From contig JAKQDQ010000038.1 of NCBI GenBank assembly GCA_029573725.1, positions 1 to 52,584 on the forward strand: a DNA stretch of 52,584 nucleotides. Direction: 5' to 3'. Below, piece by piece: positions 31,332 through 38,967 of this stretch (position 1 is its first letter; every line of letters begins with the position of its first letter). The translations under genes and the position numbers were made by a program. The notes under the pieces are model-generated. The model ran no database searches. It had not been told where the DNA came from and worked only from the letters and a program-made list of their open reading frames with translations. The DNA comes from Verrucomicrobiota bacterium. Lineage in GTDB: Bacteria; Verrucomicrobiota; Verrucomicrobiia; Limisphaerales; JADLHS01.

Positions 31332-31554
31332 CCGGTTCAGGAAACTTCCTTCTGAAATCCAGCAAATCGCCCGGAAGAATTTCCGGCTCTGGCTGCGTAA
31401 TCGGGCGCATCCTTCCCTGCATTTCAAAAAAGTCGGCGAATTTTGGTCCGCCCGTGTCGGCAGCAACCATCGTGCTCTGGCCCTGTGGCATGGCGACAAG
31501 GTGGAATGGTTCTGGATTGGTTCTCATGATGAGTATGAGAATTTGATCGGGTAG
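31300..31554 (+). CDS. RelE/ParE-family toxin
   Basis: 84 residues from ATG 31300, inside the antitoxin gene. FRDRFRKLPSEIQQIARKNFRLWLRNRAHPSLHFKKVG, FWSARVGSNHRALALWHGDKVEWFWIGSHDEYENLI is the RelE/ParE fold: two helices, then strands with SARVGSNHRAL where family members bind the ribosome or gyrase. RelE members cut mRNA in the ribosome; ParE members block gyrase, and the sequence does not decide between them. The 3' end meets the truncated DUF1016 frame convergently. Confidence 0.78.
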   Translation: MISSTTKSFRDRFRKLPSEIQQIARKNFRLWLRNRAHPSLHFKKVGEFWSARVGSNHRALALWHGDKVEWFWIGSHDEYENLIG

Positions 31555-31654
31555 TTCATAAGCACGAGGTGTCGGTAGCGAATGATGATGGTGGGCATGG
31601 CGGTTAATCGGTGGCGTTTGCTCACCGCTGGTGAGGAAATGGGTTCGGGGTCAA

Positions 31655-31679
31655 ATTGGCCAACCGGCGGTTGACCAAT
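31655..31679. repeat. 25-bp imperfect palindrome, copy 1
   Basis: Arms ATTGGCCAACCG and CGGTTGACCAAT around one central base, with a single mismatch. A near copy of the element at 31703-31727, 23 bases away. Encodes part of IGQPPVGQF on the minus strand. Confidence 0.7.
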
Positions 31680-31702
31680 CGGGAGGAGCGCGCCAGTCGC
31701 CA

Positions 31703-31727
31703 ATTCGCCAACCGCCGGTTGGCGAAT
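31703..31727. repeat. 25-bp perfect palindrome, copy 2
   Basis: Arms ATTCGCCAACCG and CGGTTGGCGAAT pair perfectly around one central base. Encodes IRQPAVGELA within the DUF1016 remnant, so the pair may be an intragenic tandem duplication of a palindromic unit. Confidence 0.8.
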
Positions 31728-31993
31728 CTGCGGGTAAAGCCGATACAAAGTGCGGCAATCCTTCAATGTGCTGACACCCAACCCGGTGATTTCGCGACTC
31801 TTGAGGTCATCCGCCACCCGTTTCAGTAATCCTGCGCCGTATTTCGCCCGGTCGTCTCCCGCCTGCTCAAACTCGACGAGATAAGCGCCGACAAGCCAGT
31901 TGCGGAGAATGAGGTGACGGTTGACCGCTCCGGCAGCACCAGCTTGGGCTTGCCTGTGCGCATCGCTGATGGCGGAAAGGAGACCGGGGTAAT

Positions 31994-34447
31994 TCATTGC
32001 CGGGAAGCGCGCGCGTCGGCGGCGCGTAGCAGGGTTTCCAGATAGGCAAGGCGGAATGGGCCAAGCCGGTCGCGCAGAGCAATGGCGCGGGCCAGCCATG
32101 ATGGGCCGTGTTTGCCTTCGCCCATTTGCATGAAGCTGAGGTCGAGCGGGATTTCCGGGGTGGTCAATCCGGGCAGCGAAACCGGTTTCAAAATTTCACC
32201 ATCCCAAATGCCGCGCGCAAAAAGTCTGGCTGGATTCTTCTCATCGCCTTGCTCATCCGGCAGCGAGCGGATCGAGAGCCGGACTTTGCCGTGATGCGCG
32301 GCGATGAGATAAGCGACAAGATTGCGCTCCGGTGCATCGAGTGGCGCAGCCTGCAGCCACGCGAGCGCGGACGCGAGTTCGTGGCGAAAGCCGGGGCGCT
32401 TGCACTTGCCGCTTTGGTCGGCAGACTTCGCCCAAAGCTGCCCTTCACGTTCGGCATCGCCATTGCGAAGCATTTTTTGGAACTCGTCATGAGCCTTCCC
32501 GATGTCGTGCCACAGCGCGGCGGTGTGGAAGACGGCTTTGTATTTGTCGTCCAATGCGAGCGTGGCGGCCAGAGTGTCGGTGGCTTCGATAACGAACTTT
32601 GTGTGGTCGGCGAGAGTTTGCCACGAGCGGGTATAAGTGTCGGGGTCGCCGTCGTGAGCATCTTTATCTTGGTCAGGAGGCCGGTGTATCGTTGGTTTTT
32701 TCACCTTTGGCTCACCAGTCCAGCCAAGAGCATCTTCATAACCGCCGCTGGCAGCATCCACGAGAAAAACTCCGCCGGGACGCGGCTTCTCAGCGGTTTC
32801 CCAATTTTTCTCCAAGGGATTCCAACGCCAGGCACGCGTGGTTTTCTTTTTCCAGAAATCCGCCGCGTCGCGAATCGATACACGGCAAAGTTCATTGCGG
32901 CTGGGCAAAGGCTCATTGTCTTTAGGTGGCTTTCCATCTTCAAGGTTGCGCCAGAAAAGTTGCACGTCATTGTCCTCGCCGTCGCGAATGTAGCGGGAGA
33001 TGTCCAAGTCTTGCCCGCATATATCCGGTGTGGTGTCGAACAAATCCACGAGGTCGCGGCGGCGGATGACGGGGCGGATGATTTTTTCCGGCGCAATCGT
33101 TTTGCCACGTTCTGCCAGCGCCGCCGGACTGGCATCGGCGAGGGGTGTAATGGCATCGCGCGCCTTCTTGAGTTCCGCTTCCGAATAGGGCCAGAGTACG
33201 TCGTCTTTGTCATCCTTGGGTTGAATGTCCACCCACAGCACTTCCGCATCGGAAATGTCCGCACGCCGATTGCAGCGGCCCATGCGCTGGACGAGCGATG
33301 ACCACGGCGCAAGTTCGGTGATGAGCAGCCGCGCAGAAACATCCACGCCGGCTTCGACGGCCTGCGTGGCGATGACGATGCGGTCGCCTTTTCCGTCCTT
33401 GTCGCCGAAAAGAAGTTTTGTGTGCCGTTCGCGATCCACGGGCCGGAAGCGTGAATGAAGGAGGGCGATTTTCGTGGGGTCGTAGAGCGGTTGTTCGGAT
33501 TTTTTCTCCACTGTTGTAAGCGCCTCGTAGATTTCCCGCGCTCGCTTGACGCGATTCACGATGACGAGGGTCAGCGTGCCGGGCTGGTGGCGGTCCTTGA
33601 CAAGTTTGGCAAATTGCCCGGTGTAGTCTTTTGTTCCCGAACTGAGCGTGAGTGGAGCAGGCGAAAGCTTCTTGGATGCGGTGATGAGTTCATGCGGCCT
33701 GCCGGTGGCTTGCTCGGGCTCGCTCAACTTTTCCGTATGCGCTGGCTTTTGGTGATCCACCGTTTCCAGACGCTTTTCTTCAAGCGTTGCGCTCATCCAC
33801 CAGGTTGGACACGTGCCGAAGGTCGGCATCTTTTCGTTATGCCGGAAACCATCCAGTTGCGCGCTGGTTTCAACACCCACGCCCATCAACTGCGTTTCAT
33901 CCATGATCCAAAGGCAATCGTTGTTGAGCAGACCAAAGTGCATCGGCCAGCGGTAGCGGCTCATGCCGTAGCCGCGATTGAGGGCGCGACTGAGAAGCAT
34001 GTCTTGCGTACCGATGAGGATGGCGTTTTCCTCGGGATAAATGTCCCATTCGCCGGCGTCCTCTCCGCCCATAAGGATGTGGACGCCAACTTTGCCTGCT
34101 CGGTTTGCGGGGTCACCATCCCATAGCCGTTCGTGAGCGGTGAGCCATTTTTTGACTTCCGCATCCGTCTGCTCCACGAGCGACCGCATGGGCAGGCAAT
34201 AAACGAGTCGGCGCGGCCAGGCTTCACACTTGAGGTGGAGGCGATTCCACAACCACGCCAGTACCACGGCAGCGGTTTTACCGAGACCAGTGGGGATATT
34301 GATGAGTTGCGATTGGCAGGGCGTGCCATTTTGCAAAGTCTCAGGTTTGCCAGCATCAGCCTGCGGGCCGCAGGCCAGCCGACATTGGTAACCGTAGGGT
34401 CCGTTGGAATGGTTCGTGGCCTGATGAAAAAATTCAGTGTACATCAT
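31994..34447 (-). CDS. cas3: Type I-G Cas3 helicase-nuclease (C-terminal HD)
   Basis: 817 residues. Helicase Walker A IPTGLGKTAA (51-60), LVYCLPMRSLVEQT, DEAx-box variant MDETQ (near 183), WWMSATLEE and the C-terminal helicase domain with TQAVEAGVDVSA and QRMGRCNR. The HD nuclease lies at the C-terminus (AALWHDIGKAHDEFQKML, near 645), the order known for this subtype. It is recruited by the crRNA complex to unwind and degrade target DNA. First cas gene; a 14-codon ORF ends one base before its ATG, and the DUF1016 remnant overlaps its stop. Confidence 0.95.
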   Translation of the reverse strand: MMYTEFFHQATNHSNGPYGYQCRLACGPQADAGKPETLQNGTPCQSQLINIPTGLGKTAAVVLAWLWNRLHLKCEAWPRRLVYCLPMRSLVEQTDAEVKKWLTAHERLWDGDPANRAGKVGVHILMGGEDAGEWDIYPEENAILIGTQDMLLSRALNRGYGMSRYRWPMHFGLLNNDCLWIMDETQLMGVGVETSAQLDGFRHNEKMPTFGTCPTWWMSATLEEKRLETVDHQKPAHTEKLSEPEQATGRPHELITASKKLSPAPLTLSSGTKDYTGQFAKLVKDRHQPGTLTLVIVNRVKRAREIYEALTTVEKKSEQPLYDPTKIALLHSRFRPVDRERHTKLLFGDKDGKGDRIVIATQAVEAGVDVSARLLITELAPWSSLVQRMGRCNRRADISDAEVLWVDIQPKDDKDDVLWPYSEAELKKARDAITPLADASPAALAERGKTIAPEKIIRPVIRRRDLVDLFDTTPDICGQDLDISRYIRDGEDNDVQLFWRNLEDGKPPKDNEPLPSRNELCRVSIRDAADFWKKKTTRAWRWNPLEKNWETAEKPRPGGVFLVDAASGGYEDALGWTGEPKVKKPTIHRPPDQDKDAHDGDPDTYTRSWQTLADHTKFVIEATDTLAATLALDDKYKAVFHTAALWHDIGKAHDEFQKMLRNGDAEREGQLWAKSADQSGKCKRPGFRHELASALAWLQAAPLDAPERNLVAYLIAAHHGKVRLSIRSLPDEQGDEKNPARLFARGIWDGEILKPVSLPGLTTPEIPLDLSFMQMGEGKHGPSWLARAIALRDRLGPFRLAYLETLLRAADARASRQ

Positions 34448-34448
34448 G

Positions 34449-34493
34449 TCATTCCCGCTGGCTGGGAGCTTTGAGATCGCGTTCGGTCGTCAT
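34449..34493 (-). CDS. Possible 14-residue leader peptide before cas3
   Basis: ATG 34493 to TGA 34451-34449 encodes MTTERDLKAPSQRE and stops one base before the cas3 ATG. The spacing would allow translational coupling, but the ribosome site is weak and such a short frame can arise by chance. Confidence 0.25.
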   Translation of the reverse strand: MTTERDLKAPSQRE

Positions 34494-34520
34494 GGTCCCA
34501 AACCAGGAAATTCTCAAGCC

Positions 34521-34554
34521 CCTTGAGTTGCCCGCATTCGCGGGCAACTCAAGG
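34521..34554. promoter_or_regulatory. 15-bp perfect stem-loop between cas3 and coxA
   Basis: CCTTGAGTTGCCCGC and its exact complement flank a 4-base loop ATTC, 73 bases upstream of the cas3 start. There is no T tract on either side, so it is not a standard intrinsic terminator. It could be an operator, a leader hairpin for the cas transcript or a remnant repeat. The rest of 34448-34771 holds the coxA promoter and nothing else recognised. Confidence 0.6.
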
Positions 34555-34672
34555 ATTGATGGAAACTTAAGAACGGTTCAGGCGTGGGGCCAAGCGCAAA
34601 AGGAGATCGCCAAATTTTTCCGCCGGAGCCGGTGATGCCGGCGGCGGCGGCGACGGCGCCCGGATAAATCCC

Positions 34673-34701
34673 TTGACACCAAACTTCCGAAGTCATTTAC
34701 T
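34673..34701 (+). promoter_or_regulatory. Probable promoter of the cytochrome oxidase operon
   Basis: TTGACA (34673-34678) and TTTACT (34696-34701) with a 17-base spacer, 70 bases upstream of the coxA ATG. The -35 is a perfect consensus match and the -10 matches at four of six positions. The bases from there to the gene are AT-rich, unlike the surroundings. Confidence 0.5.
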
Positions 34702-34771
34702 CCTACCCGCATTTTACGAATTCTGATTTAGCAGATCGAATTTGAACTATTATTGACCTTGCATACCGTCT

Positions 34772-36577
34772 ATGTCGCAGCCTGAAGCTCACCCGAGCCA
34801 CGAACCTCATGCCGAGCCGGGTTTTCTACGCAAATACGTTTTTTCCATTGATCACAAGGTGATCGGAATCCAGTACGGTTTCACGTCACTGGCGTTCATG
34901 CTGTTTGGGTTTTTGCTGATGGGGATCATGCGCTGGCAGATAGCGCATCCGGGTGAGGCGGTGCCGTTGATTGGTCATTTTCTGCAAACGGTGTTCAAGG
35001 ATGCGGCGATCAATGGGGTGGTTTCGCCCGACCTGTACAACATGTTTGGCGCAATGCACGGGACGATCATGGTGTTTCTGGCGGTGGTCCCGGTGCTGAC
35101 CGGTGCGTTTGGCAATTACCTGGTGCCGATTCAGGTGGGGGCGTGCGACATGGCCTTTCCCCGGCTGAACATGATGAGCTATCAGTTTTACCTGTTTGGC
35201 GGCATCGTCATGCTGGCGAGTTTCTTCATTCCGGGCGGCCCGGCGCAATCGGGCTGGACCTCCTATCCGCCGCTGGCCTTGATTGTCCCCACCGACGGCC
35301 AGACGTTCTGGTTGATCGGCATGGTGTTTATCATTACTTCCTCGCTGCTCGGTTCGGTGAACATTATCACGACGATTGTGCAGTTGCGCGCGCCGGGCAT
35401 GACCTGGTTGCGTCTGCCGTTTTTCATCTGGACGGAGTTTGTGGCGGCGTTCCTGTTGCTGCTGGCGTTTCCGCCGCTGGAAGCCGCCGGGCTGCTGCAG
35501 TTGGTGGACAAGTTGACGGGATCGAGCATGTTTTTGCCGACCGGGCTGGCGGTCAGCGGTCCGGCCGCACATGCGGCGGGCGGGGGCAGCCCGATCTTGT
35601 GGCAGCATCTGTTCTGGTTTCTGGCGCACCCGGAGGTGTACGTGTTGATTCTGCCGGCGATGGGGATGGTGGCGGAGATCATTGCCAACAACATCCGCAA
35701 GCCGCTGTGGGGCTACAAATCCATGGTGTATGCCTCGCTGGCGCTGGGTTTTCTCTCCGTGCTGGTCTGGGCGCACCACATGTATCTCACGGGGATGGGG
35801 ACGGTCATTGCCACTTTCTTCCAGACCACCACGATGATGGTCTCGGTGCCCTCGGTCATCATTCTGACCTGTTTGTTGATTTCGCTGTGGGGCGGGAGCA
35901 TCCGCTTCAACACGCCGATGCTGTTCGCGCTGGCCTTTCTGCCAATGTTCGCGATCGGCGGATTGACGGGTTTGCCGCTGGGCTTCAGCGCGAGCGACCT
36001 GCACCTGCACGACACCTATTATGTCATCGGCCACTTCCATTACGTGGTGGCGCCGGGAACGATTTTCGCCGTGTTCGGCGGCATCTATTACTGGTATCCC
36101 AAAATGACCGGGCGCTTCATGAATGAATTCTGGGGCAAGGTGCATTTCTGGGGCTCGTTGATCTTCATGAACGTGATTTTCATGCCAATGCTCTCGCAAG
36201 GCATGGCCGGCATGTTGCGGCGCATGTCGGATGGCGGCATCAACTACGCCTTGTCGCACACCGGGGCCGAGGGCAGCCTGCCGCCCATGATCATGGGAAT
36301 GAACCACGTGATCCTGTGGGGCGCGGTCGGCCTGGCCGTGGTGCAAATTCCCTTCATCCTCAATGTCTTCCTCAGCATGCGAACGGGCGTCAAGGTGGCA
36401 AACGACAATCCGTGGGACGCCACGACGCTGGAGTGGCAGACGGAGACGCCGCCCTGGGTTTACAATTTCCGCAAGGAGCCGGTGGTGCATCGCGGTCCTT
36501 ATGAGTACAGCGTGCCGGGCTTCAGCCGGGATTTTACGCCGCAGACCGAACCGGACAATGTGGGCGCCAAACACTGA
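34772..36577 (+). CDS. coxA: Cytochrome c oxidase subunit I
   Basis: 601 residues with about 12 membrane helices. HPEVY with His286 and Tyr290 gives a CuB ligand and its crosslinked Tyr; HH at 335-336 the other CuB ligands; GHFHYV with His421 and His423 the heme ligands; and MHGTIMVF a low-spin heme ligand. The Glu in HPEVY places it with A-type (aa3) oxidases. It reduces oxygen to water in the inner membrane while pumping protons. First gene of a seven-gene oxidase operon. Confidence 0.97.
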   Translation: MSQPEAHPSHEPHAEPGFLRKYVFSIDHKVIGIQYGFTSLAFMLFGFLLMGIMRWQIAHPGEAVPLIGHFLQTVFKDAAINGVVSPDLYNMFGAMHGTIMVFLAVVPVLTGAFGNYLVPIQVGACDMAFPRLNMMSYQFYLFGGIVMLASFFIPGGPAQSGWTSYPPLALIVPTDGQTFWLIGMVFIITSSLLGSVNIITTIVQLRAPGMTWLRLPFFIWTEFVAAFLLLLAFPPLEAAGLLQLVDKLTGSSMFLPTGLAVSGPAAHAAGGGSPILWQHLFWFLAHPEVYVLILPAMGMVAEIIANNIRKPLWGYKSMVYASLALGFLSVLVWAHHMYLTGMGTVIATFFQTTTMMVSVPSVIILTCLLISLWGGSIRFNTPMLFALAFLPMFAIGGLTGLPLGFSASDLHLHDTYYVIGHFHYVVAPGTIFAVFGGIYYWYPKMTGRFMNEFWGKVHFWGSLIFMNVIFMPMLSQGMAGMLRRMSDGGINYALSHTGAEGSLPPMIMGMNHVILWGAVGLAVVQIPFILNVFLSMRTGVKVANDNPWDATTLEWQTETPPWVYNFRKEPVVHRGPYEYSVPGFSRDFTPQTEPDNVGAKH

Positions 36578-36583
36578 TTTCAC

Positions 36584-37363
36584 ATGGACATTCCCTACAC
36601 AAGCAAAGTTCGACTCGATACCGGATTGTACAATGGCAAGCTGGGCGTGTGGCTGTTTCTGGCTTCGGAAGTGATGCTGTTCGGCGGCCTGTTTTCCGCC
36701 TACACCTACCTGCGGATCGGCGCGCCCCCGGATACCTGGCCGCACGGCTGGATGAACGTCACGCTTGGCACCATCAACACCGTGTTGCTGGCGCTCTCCG
36801 CCATCACCACGTTGCTGGCCTGGGCGGCGCTCAAGACGAAGCAATTTGGGCGTTACAAATTGTTTGGCCTCCTGACGATCCTGCTCGGGTGCGCGTTTCT
36901 GGGCATCAAGTCCTATGAGTACCGCGACAAGCTCACCCATTACCAGGTGCAGTTGAACGATGGCCGCGTGGCCGACGGGCACATGGTGGAAAACCGGAAG
37001 GACGCGGATTACGTGCTGTTGCGGGGGCGTTACGTGGCCAGCGCCGCCGAACTCCTGGACGGTCGCGCCGCGGGCGGGCACCCGCACGAGGAGCTCAAGA
37101 TTGCCCGCGCGGACATCAAGAGCCTCAAGAATTACGGTCCGGCGTTGAACAACTTTCTGGCGCTTTATTTCTGCATCACCGGACTGCACGCGATTCACAT
37201 CATCGGCGGGCTCATTGTGTTTGCCTACCTTTGGGGGCCGGGTAGCAAAATGTGGTTTACCGCGCCGGAGCGGTTTGCCAACCGCCTCGAAGTCACCGGC
37301 CTGTTCTGGCATTTCGTGGACCTGGTTTGGATTTTTGTGTTCCCGCTGTTCTACCTGACTTGA
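36584..37363 (+). CDS. coxC: Cytochrome c oxidase subunit III
   Basis: 259 residues with five or more membrane helices. GVWLFLASEVMLFGGLFSAY, ALNNFLALYFCITGLHAIHIIGG and GLFWHFVDLVWIFVFPLFYL are the subunit III signatures. It stabilises the catalytic core. A hydrophilic loop of about 90 residues (roughly 115-200) between helices is longer than usual. Six bases after coxA, three before the next gene. Confidence 0.94.
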   Translation: MDIPYTSKVRLDTGLYNGKLGVWLFLASEVMLFGGLFSAYTYLRIGAPPDTWPHGWMNVTLGTINTVLLALSAITTLLAWAALKTKQFGRYKLFGLLTILLGCAFLGIKSYEYRDKLTHYQVQLNDGRVADGHMVENRKDADYVLLRGRYVASAAELLDGRAAGGHPHEELKIARADIKSLKNYGPALNNFLALYFCITGLHAIHIIGGLIVFAYLWGPGSKMWFTAPERFANRLEVTGLFWHFVDLVWIFVFPLFYLT

Positions 37364-37366
37364 GCT

Positions 37367-37681
37367 ATGAGTGACCTCCCTGCGAAAACATTTGACAGTT
37401 ACCTGCGCCGTTACGCCCTGATTTTCGGCGTGATCGTGGTGGGCATCGGCCTGATGGTTGGCTGCTCCTACAGCAGCCTTGCGCCGGCCGCGCGCCTGGT
37501 GCTGATCCTGGGGCTGGCGGCGGTGAACGCCGTCCTGGTGATCTGCTTCCTGATGCATCTGGTGTCTGAGCGGAAACTTTTGTTGAGCATGTTGTTCATC
37601 ACCGCGCTATATTTCGTGGCGTTGCTGGTTTTGAGCGTGATTGGCTTCCACGATGTGCCGCACTTGAAACCCGCCGTTTGA
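37367..37681 (+). CDS. Cytochrome c oxidase subunit IV-like (CoxD) protein
   Basis: 104 residues with three hydrophobic helices (about 17-36, 42-63 and 71-93) and the motif LGLAAVNAVLVICFLMHLVSERKLL, as in the prokaryotic subunit IV/CyoD-like family that accompanies subunit III. It lies 3 bases after coxC. Confidence 0.85.
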   Translation: MSDLPAKTFDSYLRRYALIFGVIVVGIGLMVGCSYSSLAPAARLVLILGLAAVNAVLVICFLMHLVSERKLLLSMLFITALYFVALLVLSVIGFHDVPHLKPAV

Positions 37682-37685
37682 GGTT

Positions 37686-37892
37686 ATGTCGCTGAAGGCT
37701 GTGCATCTGGTTTTCGTCACGCTCCTGAGCGGGTTATGTGCGGGCGTGAGCGTGATGAAGCTGCGGCAATACCGGGCAGCCGGGAACACGGCGGATTTGA
37801 TCTGGGGGGTGGCGGCGCTGCTCGCGTTGGTGGCGGTGGTCATTTACGGCCGGTATTTCCTCAAGAAACTCAAGCAACACAGTTACCTCTGA
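37686..37892 (+). CDS. Small two-helix membrane protein, unknown function
   Basis: 68 residues: two hydrophobic stretches (VHLVFVTLLSGLCAGVSVMKL and LIWGVAALLALVAVVIYGRYF) joined by a short polar loop, with a basic C-terminal KKLKQH. I do not recognise the family. Its place inside the oxidase operon (4 bases after subunit IV, stop overlapping the next ATG) suggests a role in the assembly or stability of the oxidase. Confidence 0.7.
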   Translation: MSLKAVHLVFVTLLSGLCAGVSVMKLRQYRAAGNTADLIWGVAALLALVAVVIYGRYFLKKLKQHSYL

Positions 37893-38146
37893 TGCGTCTG
37901 GCCGGCTTCCATGCGTTCGTGCTCCTGCTGGGGGGCGTTCTCTTCGAGAACGCCGCCAGCGCGTGCGCGGTCTGTTTCGGTGAGCCCGGCGCGCCCATGA
38001 CCCGCGGGTTGACGTGGGCGATCATCTCCCTCGGTGGCATCGTGGGCCTGGTTCTGGCCGGTGTCGCGGGGTTTTTTGTGCATGTCAACCGCCGCAGCCA
38101 GTCCCCGCCCGAATCCAAGTCTGATGATGCCCCAGTGAATCGTTAA
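37892..38146 (+). CDS. Small membrane protein with CAVCFG motif, unknown function
   Basis: 84 residues. A signal-like N-terminus (MRLAGFHAFVLLLGGVLFENAASA) is followed directly by CAVCFGEPGAPMTRGL, a membrane helix (WAIISLGGIVGLVLAGVAGFFV) and a polar tail. The CxxC at the expected periplasmic face could bind copper or act as a thiol-redox site during CuA assembly; this is inferred from the motif and the flanking coxB and SCO genes. The start overlaps the previous stop by one base. Confidence 0.75.
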   Translation: MRLAGFHAFVLLLGGVLFENAASACAVCFGEPGAPMTRGLTWAIISLGGIVGLVLAGVAGFFVHVNRRSQSPPESKSDDAPVNR

Positions 38147-38150
38147 GTTT

Positions 38151-38903
38151 ATGGAAAAACTGCTGCAACTCCCGGTTTTGGCCTCCAAACAAGGACAAAG
38201 CGTTGATGATCTGATCGTCTATCTGCACTACCTGATGATTGTCCTGTTCTTCGGATGGTTCATCTATTTCATCTATGCGCTGGTGCGCTTCCGGAAAAAG
38301 GCCAACGCCCGTGCCGACTACAAGGGGATGCGCGGCCATTTTTCCAATTACTTGGAATTGACCGTGGCGGGCATCGAGGCGGCGCTGCTGATTTTTGTGG
38401 CCTACCCGATTTGGGCGCGCCACGCCGGCAGTTTCCCGGAGGAGAAGGATTCCACCGTCGTCCACATCATGGCGCAGCAATTCGCCTGGAACGCCCGTTA
38501 TGCCGGGGCCGACGGCCAGTTCGGGCGCCAGGACATGAAACTGGTTTCGGCGGACAACCTGTTCGGAGTGGATCCTGCGGACACCCACGGCGCCGACGAT
38601 GTGCAGGTGCTGAACGACATCCACGTGCCGGTGAACAAACCGGTGATCTGCCAGATCAGTTCCAAGGACGTCATTCATTCGTTCCGCTTGCAAACCATGC
38701 GCGTGGCTCAGGACGCCATTCCGGGCATGCGGATTCCCATCTGGTTTGAACCGACCCGGGAAGGGCGTTACCAGATTTTTTGCGCGCAACTTTGCGGCAA
38801 CGGCCATGCCGCCATGGCCGGCGGATACCTGGTGGTCGAAAGCCAGGAGAAATTCGACCAGTGGCTGAAGTCCAAGGCCGGCGCCTCGGCCAGTTTCGAG
38901 TAG
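38151..38903 (+). CDS. coxB: Cytochrome c oxidase subunit II
   Basis: 250 residues: two N-terminal membrane helices (about 24-46 and 67-86) and a periplasmic cupredoxin domain. The CuA ligands are complete: His176 in DVIHSF, then Cys211, Cys215, His219 and Met222 in CAQLCGNGHAAM. It passes electrons from cytochrome c to subunit I. There is no fused cytochrome c domain. It sits after subunits I, III and IV, although coxB is usually first. Confidence 0.95.
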   Translation: MEKLLQLPVLASKQGQSVDDLIVYLHYLMIVLFFGWFIYFIYALVRFRKKANARADYKGMRGHFSNYLELTVAGIEAALLIFVAYPIWARHAGSFPEEKDSTVVHIMAQQFAWNARYAGADGQFGRQDMKLVSADNLFGVDPADTHGADDVQVLNDIHVPVNKPVICQISSKDVIHSFRLQTMRVAQDAIPGMRIPIWFEPTREGRYQIFCAQLCGNGHAAMAGGYLVVESQEKFDQWLKSKAGASASFE

Positions 38904-38967
38904 GCGGTCCGGACGCGCGGTTGGGGATGGTTTCCCAGCGCGACGTCTGGGGACAAGGAACCTGCTT

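Larger units (their letters stand above)
31524..31997 (-). pseudogene. Truncated DUF1016 (YhcG-like nuclease) gene, N-terminal domain only
   Basis: 157 codons against the usual 340-380 residues of the family. MNYPGLLSAISDAHRQAQAGAAGAVNRHLILRNWLVGAYLVEFEQ ... YGAGLLKRVADDLKSREITGLGVSTLKDCRTLYRLYPQIRQ is the DUF1016 N-terminal, partner-binding domain; the PDDEXK nuclease half is missing. A stretch RYRHLVLMN may be a decayed trace of the next conserved segment. Its ATG overlaps the cas3 stop by 4 bases. Two near-identical 25-bp palindromes lie within it. The toxin-antitoxin pair takes the place of the missing half. Confidence 0.75.

Noticed and set aside
34886..37558. 890-codon minus-strand frame opposite coxA and coxC
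   Set aside because: His/Gln/Arg-rich shadow of highly conserved oxidase genes on the plus strand.
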